A stretch of DNA of 43,337 nucleotides from Succinimonas amylolytica DSM 2873 (GTDB lineage Bacteria; Pseudomonadota; Gammaproteobacteria; Enterobacterales; Succinivibrionaceae), in contig NZ_KB899636.1 of NCBI RefSeq assembly GCF_000378405.1, positions 862,798 to 906,134 of the forward strand, in the 5' to 3' direction. The notes beneath the pieces are model-generated. The model made no database searches. It saw only the letters and a list, made by a program, of their open reading frames with translations, and was not told where the DNA came from. Of the stretch, positions 9,391-18,405 are shown piece by piece. The position numbers were made by a program, and so were the translations under genes. Within the stretch, counting starts at the first letter, position 1, and the number at the start of each line of letters is the position of its first letter.

Positions 9391-9481
9391 AAGTTTGTTA
9401 CCTGTTATTCAAATGTAAGGTCTGCCGCAAGGGAGATTCCGGGGCGACAGTCTTATGTAGTCTGGCTCTGTGTGTGGTCTG

Positions 9482-10354
9482 TCAGTCATCTTCAGCCTCG
9501 CTTTTCAGGCTGCCGGTCAGTTTTTTATGTTCTTTTCGGTCGTGTTTGGCCTCGGCTTCCAGCATCTTTCTAATATATTCTTCCGCACCGTCAATATTGG
9601 GAGTGAGTCCGGCCTGGGACTGACCGGCCGCGTAGACGGCAGCACCGATAATACCGGCCAGGTTCAGGGTTTGTGCCGGTACCACGGGGGTTCTGACCCG
9701 GATTTTTTCCTGGTACTTGACAAAGCTCTTCGATGCCCCGCCACCCAGGATGATAAGATCCGGATTGAAAAGGAACTGCAGCCTTTGGAGATAACGGTTG
9801 AATCTTTTTCCCCATTTGTTCCATCCCAGATCCTCTCGCTGTCTTGCGGCATCGGAACAGTAGTGTTCGGCGATATCGTCAGAGAGAATAAGATGACCGA
9901 GTTCGGTGTTTGGCATCAGAACTCCGTTTACGAATATTGCCGATCCCAGGCCTGTTCCGATGGTGATCATCATGACAATGCCGTTTCGGTGTTCCCGTCC
10001 GATTCCGAAGTTCATTTCAGCAATGCCAGCGGCATCAGCATCATTAAGCACAAATACCGGACGCCCCAGGGTTTCGGTAAAGAGCTTCTCCACCGGGGTG
10101 TTGATCCATGTTTGGTCGATATTGGCAGCTGTAAAGGCAATTCCATGGTGTACTGTGGCCGGAAATCCGCAGCCGATGGCTTCGTAGTCGCTGAACTTTG
10201 AGGCCAGCTCCTGGAGTGTGGCTGCAACTGCCTCGGGAGTTGCCGGCTGCGGAGTTGCGATACGGATTTTTTCTGACAGAATCTCTCCGGTCTCGGTGTT
10301 TACAACGGCTCCTTTTATTCCGGAGCCTCCTATGTCTACTCCCAGTGCAATCAT
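9482..10354 (-). CDS. ppgK: Polyphosphate glucokinase (ROK family)
   Basis: The enzyme phosphorylates glucose to glucose-6-phosphate using inorganic polyphosphate. Visible features are the phosphate loop GVDIGGSGIKGAVV (residues 5-18), the sugar-binding segment VLNDADAAG, the phosphate-2 motif ITIGTGLGSAIF, ELGHLIL at the catalytic region and the adenosine-like motif DLIILGGGASK. The insertion WNKWGKRFNRYL is typical of polyphosphate glucokinases and separates them from ATP-only ROK kinases. An extra C-terminal charged tail of about 45 residues follows the usual end. The ATG at 10354 is preferred over the one at 10360 because GGAGGA then has a 7-nt spacing. A perfect -10 hexamer is seen upstream. 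Confidence 0.85.
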   Translation of the reverse strand: MIALGVDIGGSGIKGAVVNTETGEILSEKIRIATPQPATPEAVAATLQELASKFSDYEAIGCGFPATVHHGIAFTAANIDQTWINTPVEKLFTETLGRPVFVLNDADAAGIAEMNFGIGREHRNGIVMMITIGTGLGSAIFVNGVLMPNTELGHLILSDDIAEHYCSDAARQREDLGWNKWGKRFNRYLQRLQFLFNPDLIILGGGASKSFVKYQEKIRVRTPVVPAQTLNLAGIIGAAVYAAGQSQAGLTPNIDGAEEYIRKMLEAEAKHDRKEHKKLTGSLKSEAEDD

Positions 10355-10415
10355 CCGCATTTCCTCCGTAAATCCTTAACTGTATCCTGCCCGGCAGTCA
10401 GGGCGTGTCTAAGCT

Positions 10416-10421
10416 ATTATA
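10416..10421 (-). promoter_or_regulatory. Possible -10 element of the ppgK-comFB unit
   Basis: The minus strand reads TATAAT here, about 60 nt before the ppgK start. No good -35 hexamer lies 16-18 nt upstream, so this is a weak prediction. It sits in the 147-nt gap between queG and ppgK and would let ppgK be expressed independently of queG. Confidence 0.35.
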
Positions 10422-10501
10422 ATTTTTTGAGATTTGAGTTAATCCTTTTATCTTGAAAAACAGGCATTTACTATTTTAAATTGTGAGCAAAATTTGTTTT
10501 T

Positions 10502-11698
10502 TTAATTTCGTTCCGAATGAGGAAGCTGGAGTTTCAGATTGTTTTCAGCGGGAGAATTTTTATGGTGGCTTTCTCCGAGTTTTCGGAGCTGTGCCTGAAT
10601 AGCCATTTCAAGAGTACGGGGATATGCAACGGTGCCAATTCGGGCACGGAGTTTTTTTAGAAGCTCCGGATTTCCGGGAGCATTGGCTGAAGCGGCAAAT
10701 ACGTTTCTCATAAATGCCTGATAGCCGATTCGGTGGATTGGACTCCCTGCAAAGACCTTTAAGAATTCCTCGTCTGTCAGATCCAGAAGAGCAGTCAGCT
10801 TAAGAAAATCCCGGGAATATCGGTTTTTTAAATCGGAATCCGGGATGAGCTCCGGCGACTTGTGTTTTTTGCTCCGAAGAAGTCTTCGGTTTTCAGGGCA
10901 GGAAAGCTGGCATTCATCACAGCCATAGATGCGGTTCCCCACAGCTTCTATCATCTCATCGGGGATTTCTTCGGGGTTTTCAATGGTAAGATAGGAAAGG
11001 CATTTTTCGATTTTAAAGCCTTCTGGGGTAAAGGCCTTTCCCGGACAGCAGCGACGGCAACGGTCGCACCCGGGAGGGCATGGGGGCGGACAGTTTTTCC
11101 GGGGAAGACAGTTGAAAGCAGAGTTTTCCGAAATTTCTGCCTTCAGGCTAGTCAGAAGTTCACCCAGAAAAATCCAGGAACCGCCTTCCTTTATTCGAAC
11201 CAGGTTATTTCGTCCCCGTATTGCCGATCCCGTGATTTCGGCAAAAAACTGTTCGTAGAAGGGGGCGCTGTCCGTAATTGCCCGGGTTTGAATTTCTGGT
11301 ATCAGATCTTTAAGGAAGCTTCCGATAATGTTAAGCTTTTTTCTGAGAACCCGGTGATAGTCTCGTCCCAGAGCGTAAATACTGATACGCCCGCTGTCCG
11401 GCTCGGAGTAGGGGAGCTCCTGGAAATATGGCAGTGCAAAACTCATGATGATTCCGCAATCTGGTAAAATCAGAGCGGGATTGTTGCGCACCTCCTGATT
11501 CCTGGCGAGATAGTAAACTCCGGCAGGAATGCCGTTCCTGAGATGCTCTGAAAAGGATTTTTCACCCCCGGGGGCCTGATCCGCTGTGGAGAACCCCAGG
11601 GGAATCAGGCCGATTTCCCGGGATTTCAGGGACACTGCTTTCAGGAGTTCCGTATAATCAGTGCCGGTTTTTCCGGATTTTGGGGAGATAACAGTCAT
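10502..11698 (-). CDS. queG: Epoxyqueuosine reductase QueG
   Basis: QueG is a cobalamin-dependent iron-sulfur enzyme that performs the last step of queuosine synthesis on the wobble base of GUN tRNAs. The 398-residue protein has the N-terminal cobalamin-binding half with YALGRDYHRVLRKKL (about 105-119). Two 4Fe-4S clusters follow: CDRCRRCCPGKAF (about 207-219), KCLSYLTIE, and the signature RIYGCDECQLSCPENR (about 259-274). A HEAT-like tail begins at SPIHRIGYQAFMRN. The open frame extends to 11950, but the start at 11698 fits the family length (E. coli 379) and has GAAGAG upstream. Its start codon overlaps the divergent nnr start by two bases. Confidence 0.95.
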   Translation of the reverse strand: MTVISPKSGKTGTDYTELLKAVSLKSREIGLIPLGFSTADQAPGGEKSFSEHLRNGIPAGVYYLARNQEVRNNPALILPDCGIIMSFALPYFQELPYSEPDSGRISIYALGRDYHRVLRKKLNIIGSFLKDLIPEIQTRAITDSAPFYEQFFAEITGSAIRGRNNLVRIKEGGSWIFLGELLTSLKAEISENSAFNCLPRKNCPPPCPPGCDRCRRCCPGKAFTPEGFKIEKCLSYLTIENPEEIPDEMIEAVGNRIYGCDECQLSCPENRRLLRSKKHKSPELIPDSDLKNRYSRDFLKLTALLDLTDEEFLKVFAGSPIHRIGYQAFMRNVFAASANAPGNPELLKKLRARIGTVAYPRTLEMAIQAQLRKLGESHHKNSPAENNLKLQLPHSERN

Positions 11699-13403
11699 GA
11701 AGCACTCTTCTTTCAGCGGAAAACAAACAGCTGGGTCTTGCAGCATTTCTGTGGACCCTGATTTCCGGGATACCGCTGTCCCGGAATCGTGCGCCGCAGA
11801 TTTTATCCGGAGTTTTCTGACGGACAGAAGCAAAAAGGGCATTAATAATTTATCAGATATTGTTCTCAGTGTCGCCGCCACCAGGAAAATTGAGCAAATA
11901 TATCTGACAGAAGACGGTTTTTCTTTGATGGATAAAGCCGGTACCGCCATGGCCGGGGAGATAATGAAGTTTTATCCGTCTAGAGAAATTCCGTTTGTTA
12001 TTTTTGCGGGTAACGGCAATAACGGCGGAGACGGGTACGTTGTCGGACGTGAGCTCATCAGAAACGGCTATCGTTATGTAGTAGTGGTGCAGACGGTGCC
12101 CCAGAAGAGCGGAATAGCCGCAGTTCGGGCCCGGGAACGCTATCTTGCCGCAGGAGGTGTTCAGGAATCCGGAAACGGCGGGTGCGTGGACAGCGTCCGG
12201 ATTTCCGGGATTATTTCATCCCTGAGGGCGTCGGGAATGGGAGTTCCACCGGTGATTATTGACGCCATTGCCGGGATTGGTGTGCTCTCGGCGCGTCCCG
12301 GCAATCCGGATTTTGAGAGGATGGCCGCTGCAGTACGGGAAATAAACCGAAGCGGCTGTGAAACTGTAAGTCTGGATGTGCCGTCTCTGCTGAATGCCGA
12401 TACCGGTGTTCCCGTGGTACCGGGGCTGGCGGTGCGGGCCGTTATGACTATTACGGTTTTCACAAAAAAGCCCGGACTTCTTTTGGGACTGGCCGGAGAT
12501 TTTGCCGGCAGCATTGTCACTGTGCTGGATCAGCTGCCGGAATTTGCGGTCAATGCCCGCAGAGTTCAGGAGGGTGAAAGGCTTTATGCCATGGATTATC
12601 ATGATCTGGAAGCCTTTTTGCCGGTACGTGCCCGCTGTGCTCACAAGGGTAATGCCGGAAGGGTGCTGCTTGCAGGAGGCTGTCCGGGTATGGAGGGGGC
12701 TCTTATTACCGCGGGAAGAGCGGCTCTCAGAAGCGGTGCCGGGCTTGTCAGAACGACATTTTTAAGTGAAAAACGGGATGCCATGAATTTTTTGCAGCCG
12801 GAAGTCATGACCGGCACTCCGGAGACTCTAAGAAATGATCTTGGCTGGTGTGACTGTGCGGTGGCAGGCCCAGGAATGGGGAGATCTGCCCGGTCTTTCG
12901 GGATGTTCCGGGAGATTTTCGGGAGAGCCAGAACGCTGGTGGCGGATGCCGACGGACTCAAGTGGCTCCGCAGGATGCGGGACAATCCGGCGGCAAGACC
13001 GGAGAATCTGATTCTTACTCCTCATGTTGGAGAAGGTGCCATACTGGCGGACCGGACAGTTTCGGAGGTTCTGGACGACCCGCTGGGCACGGTCAGGAAA
13101 ATAGCGGAAGGCTATGGAGCGATTGTTGTTCTCAAGTCGGCAACTACAATGGTGTCAGACGGCAATCATACGGTAATTCTCAGTACCGGATCCCGGGGCA
13201 TGGCCTCTGGCGGCATGGGCGATCTTTTGTCCGGGGTTATTGGAGCGCTGATTGCCGGAGGAATGGAGCCATTTCAGGCGGCGGTTTTAGGAGTGGCAGT
13301 TCACGGAGAGGCTGGTATTCAGTCTGAAAAAGCGGACGGTGCCATCGGAATGTGTGCCGGGGATCTTCTGCCATTTATCAGAAAGCTCCTTAATGGCAGA
13401 TAA
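11697..13403 (+). CDS. nnr: Bifunctional NAD(P)HX epimerase/dehydratase
   Basis: This enzyme repairs damaged hydrated NADH and NADPH. The N-terminal epimerase domain carries GNGNNGGDGYVVGREL (about residues 111-126). The C-terminal ADP-dependent dehydratase carries HKGNAGRVLLAGG (about 319-331), LILTPHVGEG (about 437-446) and MASGGMGDLLSGVIGAL (about 501-517). The protein is 568 residues against 515 in E. coli. The excess is mostly a leader of about 65 residues before the epimerase core begins at about DIVLSVAATRKIE. The ATG at 11697 has GGGGAG 10 nt upstream, and no other ATG, GTG or TTG start lies between it and the core. queG is divergent and tsaE follows after 42 nt, the classical gammaproteobacterial order. 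Confidence 0.95.
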   Translation: MKHSSFSGKQTAGSCSISVDPDFRDTAVPESCAADFIRSFLTDRSKKGINNLSDIVLSVAATRKIEQIYLTEDGFSLMDKAGTAMAGEIMKFYPSREIPFVIFAGNGNNGGDGYVVGRELIRNGYRYVVVVQTVPQKSGIAAVRARERYLAAGGVQESGNGGCVDSVRISGIISSLRASGMGVPPVIIDAIAGIGVLSARPGNPDFERMAAAVREINRSGCETVSLDVPSLLNADTGVPVVPGLAVRAVMTITVFTKKPGLLLGLAGDFAGSIVTVLDQLPEFAVNARRVQEGERLYAMDYHDLEAFLPVRARCAHKGNAGRVLLAGGCPGMEGALITAGRAALRSGAGLVRTTFLSEKRDAMNFLQPEVMTGTPETLRNDLGWCDCAVAGPGMGRSARSFGMFREIFGRARTLVADADGLKWLRRMRDNPAARPENLILTPHVGEGAILADRTVSEVLDDPLGTVRKIAEGYGAIVVLKSATTMVSDGNHTVILSTGSRGMASGGMGDLLSGVIGALIAGGMEPFQAAVLGVAVHGEAGIQSEKADGAIGMCAGDLLPFIRKLLNGR

Positions 13404-13445
13404 GTACCTATTTGTTTATATTTTGGTAGATAACAGGAGACAGAA

Positions 13446-13982
13446 ATGTACAGAATGACTGCCGGCGGCATTTTCCTTGAAAATGAGTCTGATACGGAAA
13501 TCCTAGGGGGAATTATGGGGGAAGCGGTAGCTGAAAGCACAACCATTTTTCTTCTCGGGGATCTTGGTGCCGGGAAAACTACCTTTACCAGAGGCTTCCT
13601 GCGATCCCGGGGCTGGCAGGGAGTAGTAAAGAGTCCGACATATACGCTGGTGGAGGCCTATGATTTTTCGGAGATTCCTGTCTGGCATTTTGATCTGTAC
13701 CGGCTTCAGGACCCAGAGGAACTGGAGCTTCTGGGAATTCGGGACTACTTTGCGGATCGCAGTGTTCGCATTGTGGAATGGCCGGAACAAGGGCGAGGAT
13801 TTTTGCCTCAACCGGATGTTATTGTCAGAATCAGCTATTATGATGGCGGGAGACTACTGACTGCCGAAGGGATGACTGCTCGGGGCGCCGCTGCTGTTAC
13901 GGCGTTTTCCAATAATATCTCTGCTTCCATTTCAGGTGGCAGAGTTCCAGGTTCCGATAGTTCGGGTGCTGCAGTTTACTGA
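13446..13982 (+). CDS. tsaE: tRNA threonylcarbamoyladenosine synthesis ATPase TsaE
   Basis: TsaE is the ATPase that resets the TsaBD complex during t6A37 formation on ANN-decoding tRNAs. Walker A is GDLGAGKTTFTRG (about residues 38-50), then SPTYTLVE (about 63-70), the conserved HFDLYRL (about 81-87) and VEWPEQG (about 110-116). The 178-residue length exceeds the usual 150-160 because of a low-complexity Ala/Ser/Gly tail after about residue 145. The start has AGGAG 6-8 nt upstream. It follows nnr closely and precedes amiB, the standard arrangement. Confidence 0.95.
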   Translation: MYRMTAGGIFLENESDTEILGGIMGEAVAESTTIFLLGDLGAGKTTFTRGFLRSRGWQGVVKSPTYTLVEAYDFSEIPVWHFDLYRLQDPEELELLGIRDYFADRSVRIVEWPEQGRGFLPQPDVIVRISYYDGGRLLTAEGMTARGAAAVTAFSNNISASISGGRVPGSDSSGAAVY

Positions 13983-14060
13983 TTTTCAGAAGATGGCGCA
14001 GTGATCGTTTTTAAATCCTGAAACCTCTTTCATGTAACAGGATAAATATCGTTTTTAAAA

Positions 14061-14069
14061 TGCTATAAT
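14061..14069 (+). promoter_or_regulatory. Extended -10 promoter upstream of amiB
   Basis: TGCTATAAT is a perfect extended -10 element 41 nt before the amiB start. No clear -35 is seen, which extended -10 promoters can lack. It would give the amiB-mutL-miaA run its own start in addition to read-through from nnr-tsaE. Confidence 0.55.
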
Positions 14070-14110
14070 CCTGAAATTCAGATGTTTTCAGAGTCAAGTG
14101 GTTGGATGAA

Positions 14111-16051
14111 ATGTATAAAGCGTTTTTTATTTCTTTTCTTGCCCTGTCCGTTTCCGCGCTTCTTGCGGGGGGAGCTGCGGCCAATGAAATATTGAACGTT
14201 CAGTCATCCGCCTGTGTGCAGGGAAAAAATGACTGTACCCGTGTCATCTTCACAATGAAAGATCCTCCGAAATTCAATGTTTTTAAAACAAAGGATGATC
14301 GCACGGAATATACGGTGGTGCTTAGCGATATCGCGGATCCCTCAAAGAAAACAGGAGTTATTTCCATAAAGAGATCCAGCGTGATTTCCAATGTAGGAAT
14401 CAAACGGGCACCACGAGGGCAACATGATCAGGTTCACTATGTGTTCTTTCTCAAAAGCGGCGTGACTCCTGGTGTTAAAAAATCCGGGAGTTCCTTCTGG
14501 GTAGATTTTCCGCATCAGGAGCCGGGAGCGTCGAAAGGGGAGTCCTCCACTTCCCCTGCAGCGGATTCTCCAGGATACTCTAGGAAAGAGCATGCAACTT
14601 CTGGCAATTACGAACCTGACGACAGGAAGACTGCCAAGAACCGTAATGAATCTGATACAAAGCAGCTTCCATTTTCCGGGAAGGAAAATGGTAATGCTCA
14701 TGCCGACAGCAGAGATTCGGAAAGGTCAGGCAGCTCCGGGTTTTCAAAGAATGACATCTCGGCGGACAGAAGAGATTCGGTGCCTGCCGGGAAGAAGCCT
14801 GCTCCAGGAAATGAGGGAAAGCCTGGTGGTGAAAACAGGACTGATCGGGAAGCCGGCAGGGAAACTGTCCGGGAGACAAATAGCGGGAAAAACGGAGACA
14901 GCGTAAAGAAAACGAATTCTGTCAGTGCCGGGAATCCCTCCAGAGGAAAGAAGAGTCTTCAGGATATCCGGGAACTTGAGGAAGAACTGTTTCAGGATTT
15001 AAATTCCGAGGGGGATAACAAGACTCCATCTGAATCCCTGGAAAAACGTTTGGCCGCTCCTGAACCGCCCAAGCCGGCGGCATACAAGCGAAAATCCTCC
15101 GCCACTTGTACGGTGGTTGTTGATCCGGGGCACGGCGGCAAGGATCCCGGAGCTATCGGTGTAGGCAACGTGCAGGAGAAGGCGGTGACACTGGGTATTT
15201 CCCGAAGTCTTGTGGCATATCTTGACAGTGATCCTTTGCTGGTGGGCAAGCTGACCCGCAACAGGGATATATTTATTGAACTGGGGCAGCGTTCCCAGAT
15301 TGCCAGAAACAAGAATGCCAACTTTTTGATTTCCATTCATGCCGACAGTGCTCTAAACAGTCAGGCCCAGGGCGTATCAGTGCTGGTACTTAACCGGGAT
15401 CGTGCCAACAGGGAAAATAACAAGAGCGTGCAGAATAATGACAATACCAGGATGCTTTCCGGACTAGGAGAATTTCTTAAGGATCATGCCGATCCGATGC
15501 TTCAGAAGGTGGCGGTGGATATGGCCTCCAATACCAGCAGATCTGATGGTAATGATCTGGCTAAAGAGATTCTTGGTAGTTTGGGCAAGATTACCACGCT
15601 GCATAAGTCCGTGCCCATAAACAGATCTCTGGCAGTGCTTAAGGCTCCGGACATTCCTTCGCTGCTTATTGAAACAGGATACCTTTCCAATCCTGACGAA
15701 GCCAGTCTTCTGGCCACTGGAAAATATCAAAGAGCCATTGCTCATGCCATATATCTCGGCATCAGAAGCTTTGTGTACAAGAACAAGGACACCTTGAGAT
15801 GTGGTATTACTGCCAGAGAGCCAGCTGATGAACATCGGACGACTCCGGCAAAGAACAGAAGGACTACCGCAGGAAACAGTAAGGCCCCTGCCACCGGTCA
15901 GACTGTTATCTATGTGGTAAAAAAGGGAGAGTATCTGGCAAAAATTGCCCAGAATCATGGAGTATCCCTGGAGTATCTGAGAAAGCTGAATCATCTTTCC
16001 AGCGATAAAGTGCATACGGGGCAGCGTCTTAAGGTGCCTAAGAAAAAATAA
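14111..16051 (+). CDS. amiB: N-acetylmuramoyl-L-alanine amidase AmiB
   Basis: A periplasmic zinc amidase that splits septal peptidoglycan during cell separation. The Sec signal peptide covers residues 1-25 (hydrophobic core FFISFLALSVSALLAG, likely cleavage after AAA). An AMIN domain spans about 26-125. A long hydrophilic Ser/Lys/Asp-rich linker (about 130-300) precedes the amidase_3 domain at about 335-565: zinc ligands in DPGHGGKDPGA, then QEKAV and ISIHADS, and the catalytic-region glutamate in LLIETGYLSNPDE. One LysM repeat is at the C-terminus (about 598-645). The ATG at 14111 is chosen over the in-frame TTG at 14102. It overlaps mutL by one base. Confidence 0.95.
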   Translation: MYKAFFISFLALSVSALLAGGAAANEILNVQSSACVQGKNDCTRVIFTMKDPPKFNVFKTKDDRTEYTVVLSDIADPSKKTGVISIKRSSVISNVGIKRAPRGQHDQVHYVFFLKSGVTPGVKKSGSSFWVDFPHQEPGASKGESSTSPAADSPGYSRKEHATSGNYEPDDRKTAKNRNESDTKQLPFSGKENGNAHADSRDSERSGSSGFSKNDISADRRDSVPAGKKPAPGNEGKPGGENRTDREAGRETVRETNSGKNGDSVKKTNSVSAGNPSRGKKSLQDIRELEEELFQDLNSEGDNKTPSESLEKRLAAPEPPKPAAYKRKSSATCTVVVDPGHGGKDPGAIGVGNVQEKAVTLGISRSLVAYLDSDPLLVGKLTRNRDIFIELGQRSQIARNKNANFLISIHADSALNSQAQGVSVLVLNRDRANRENNKSVQNNDNTRMLSGLGEFLKDHADPMLQKVAVDMASNTSRSDGNDLAKEILGSLGKITTLHKSVPINRSLAVLKAPDIPSLLIETGYLSNPDEASLLATGKYQRAIAHAIYLGIRSFVYKNKDTLRCGITAREPADEHRTTPAKNRRTTAGNSKAPATGQTVIYVVKKGEYLAKIAQNHGVSLEYLRKLNHLSSDKVHTGQRLKVPKKK

Positions 16052-18405
16052 TGGCGATTCATCTTCTGCCACCGCAGGTGGCCAATCAGATTGCGGCCGG
16101 CGAGGTTGTGGAACGACCAGCAGCTGTGGTCAAGGAGCTTATGGAAAATGCCCTGGATTCAGGAGCTGACAGTATCAGTGTGGTTATTGAAAACGGCGGT
16201 TCCCGGCTGATTCAGGTCCGTGATAATGGTTCCGGCATCCCCAGAGACGAGCTTCCTTTGGCTCTCAAAAGACATGCCACTTCCAAAATTACTTCTATTG
16301 AGGATTTGGATCATCTCCTCAGTATGGGGTTTCGCGGAGAGGCGCTGGCTTCCATTGCTGCCGTTTCTAGGCTTCTTCTGGTTTCTCGTCCCCGGGAGCA
16401 GGAAATGGCCTGGGCTGTCAGTGTTGAAGGTTTGGGGCAGGACCCCGAGCTTCACCCGGCTGCTTATCCGGAGGGAACCTCGGTAGAGGTACGGGATCTG
16501 TTTTTCAACACTCCTGCCAGAAGACGTTTTCTGCGTTCCGAAAAGACAGAATTTTTGCAAATTGAGGAAATATTCCGAAGACTGGCACTGTCTAGGAGGG
16601 AGGTGGCCTTTTCACTTAAAAACGCTCGGCATTCTATTTACGATCTCCGGAAGGCTCAGGACGAAAAAAGCTATCGCGAAAGACTGAAATCCATTATAGG
16701 AAACGGCTTTTTAAATGATCTTTTGCAGTTTTCCGAAGAAAGCTCCGGAATTTGTTTTTCCGGGTATGTCAATCCTGCACCGGTAGCGCATCCCTGTCAG
16801 TATTTTTTTGTCAATGGACGGATCGTCAAGGATAAAACCCTGGTTCATGCTATCAATACTGCTTTTGAGGATGAATTTGGAGAAAAGAGATCGGTTCAGT
16901 ATGTCTTCTTTCTGGAAATGGATCCTGGTGAAGTGGACATCAACGTGCATCCTCAGAAGTACGAAGTACGTTTTCAGAAAGCCAATGAAATCCATGATTT
17001 TATCGCCTTGGTTCTTAAGAATTCCCTGAGAAGAGCCCAGCAGCTTCTTCCGGAAACCCTGGAGGAGACCATGAATCCGGATCCGGAACATGGTTATACC
17101 CCGCGTCCGATAGCTGTCAGAGACTCCCGGATTCAGGATCTCAGAAGGGAGAGTCTGGGGACAAAATCTTTTCGGGATACTGGAGCAGACGCAGTTTCCG
17201 AAGAGCAGTGTGAGCAGGCGATTTTCAATGCGAATTCTGCTGCAGTATCTTCTGCACTTTCTTCCGGAGTCAGGGATTCACATTCTGCTGATGCAGCGAT
17301 TATTGATTATGACGGCACGGTACCGGCATCTTCTGAAAGCGGGCCGGATGAGGTATATCGGCGGCTTTTCGGAAACAGAACAGGAAAAAAGGAGGAAGCT
17401 GTCTCTGTTCCGCCGAATTCCGGACAGATCTTTTCCGCGCCCGCACATCTCCTGCCTCAGAGAACCGATTTTCAGAATGGAAGCGTTTTTTCCAAAGATA
17501 TCGCTAGGTATAATGCCAACGCCAGGGCTCAGGAGTTTTCCAAATCTCTGCTGGATTTAAGCAGGGCGAATCCTATAGGAGGCGGCGAAAAATCCGGTTT
17601 AGGAGAAATCCCTCAAAATGATGGAATCAGAACCGGAATTTGCGCTAATTCCGGTAGGCCCTCTGTACTGGAGTCTTCTGATCACCTTTCTGGATCTGAT
17701 GTAGCTACCGGTTATAGTCCCCGGACAGATTTCGGGACGGATTTGGAAACGGATCTGTTACCGTGGATCGATACCCATTCCGGTGATTCTCTTTTTGTTC
17801 CGGTGCTTATTCCGGAAAGAGATTATGTTGTCGCCAGGTTGGCTCAGCAGCTTTTTCTGGTTAATACTAAAAAGCTTGCCGCCAGCCTTTTTATTTGGAG
17901 ACTTCGTGAGAGACTGAAAATGAGGGCTGGGGATCTTTTACGGAGATCGGATCTTCCCGTACCATTCTATTTCCATATGACTCGCAGTTTATCTCCCGAG
18001 ATGCTGAATGCTCTGGCGGAACTGGGTTTTGTCATTGAGGCCGGTCTTTATGATGCCGGAGCTACTGCGGTGCCGGCACTTGTGCGGGGAAGCGATTTCG
18101 GAAAATTTTTCAGGAATTTTCTGGGAGATATTGATGAAGCTGCGGTTCTTGATGAGCTGCAGGATCCGGCGGGACAGGTTACGCTCTCCGGAAACGGAAT
18201 ATCTGTATGCACCTCCCGGACCCTGGTGAACGCCTTTTTTGAGGCTCTTTTCCTCGAAAAAACGCCCACTTTTTTCAGTCAGGAAATGACGGAAAGAATT
18301 CTGAGGGCGGTTCCTGATGCTGACTTTATTGCGGAGCTGTCTCAGGACGTTATATGGGAAATCCCTCTTGAAATGATGATAAGGGAGCATTTTTCTCATG
18401 ATTGA
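16051..18405 (+). CDS. mutL: DNA mismatch repair protein MutL
   Basis: MutL is the ATP-dependent coordinator between MutS and MutH/UvrD. The GHKL ATPase motifs are intact: ELMENALDSGA (about residues 30-40), DNGSGIP (about 57-63) and GFRGEALASIAAVS (about 93-106). The transducer domain has VNGRIVKD and DINVHPQKYEVRF (about 297-309). The protein is 784 residues against 615 in E. coli. The extra length is a Ser/Gly-rich linker from about 340 to 575. The C-terminal dimerisation domain (about 585-784) lacks the DQHAxxE endonuclease motif, as expected in organisms with MutH. The start overlaps the amiB stop by one base and the end overlaps miaA by eight. Confidence 0.96.
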   Translation: MAIHLLPPQVANQIAAGEVVERPAAVVKELMENALDSGADSISVVIENGGSRLIQVRDNGSGIPRDELPLALKRHATSKITSIEDLDHLLSMGFRGEALASIAAVSRLLLVSRPREQEMAWAVSVEGLGQDPELHPAAYPEGTSVEVRDLFFNTPARRRFLRSEKTEFLQIEEIFRRLALSRREVAFSLKNARHSIYDLRKAQDEKSYRERLKSIIGNGFLNDLLQFSEESSGICFSGYVNPAPVAHPCQYFFVNGRIVKDKTLVHAINTAFEDEFGEKRSVQYVFFLEMDPGEVDINVHPQKYEVRFQKANEIHDFIALVLKNSLRRAQQLLPETLEETMNPDPEHGYTPRPIAVRDSRIQDLRRESLGTKSFRDTGADAVSEEQCEQAIFNANSAAVSSALSSGVRDSHSADAAIIDYDGTVPASSESGPDEVYRRLFGNRTGKKEEAVSVPPNSGQIFSAPAHLLPQRTDFQNGSVFSKDIARYNANARAQEFSKSLLDLSRANPIGGGEKSGLGEIPQNDGIRTGICANSGRPSVLESSDHLSGSDVATGYSPRTDFGTDLETDLLPWIDTHSGDSLFVPVLIPERDYVVARLAQQLFLVNTKKLAASLFIWRLRERLKMRAGDLLRRSDLPVPFYFHMTRSLSPEMLNALAELGFVIEAGLYDAGATAVPALVRGSDFGKFFRNFLGDIDEAAVLDELQDPAGQVTLSGNGISVCTSRTLVNAFFEALFLEKTPTFFSQEMTERILRAVPDADFIAELSQDVIWEIPLEMMIREHFSHD

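Noticed and set aside
9470-10201. Long plus-strand frame across ppgK
   Set aside because: It lies antisense to the clear ROK kinase, and its composition is that of a reversed gene.
10502-11950. A longer QueG start at 11950
   Set aside because: The extra 84 residues have no QueG character and run antisense through the nnr coding region. The ATG at 11698 fits family length and has a ribosome-binding site.
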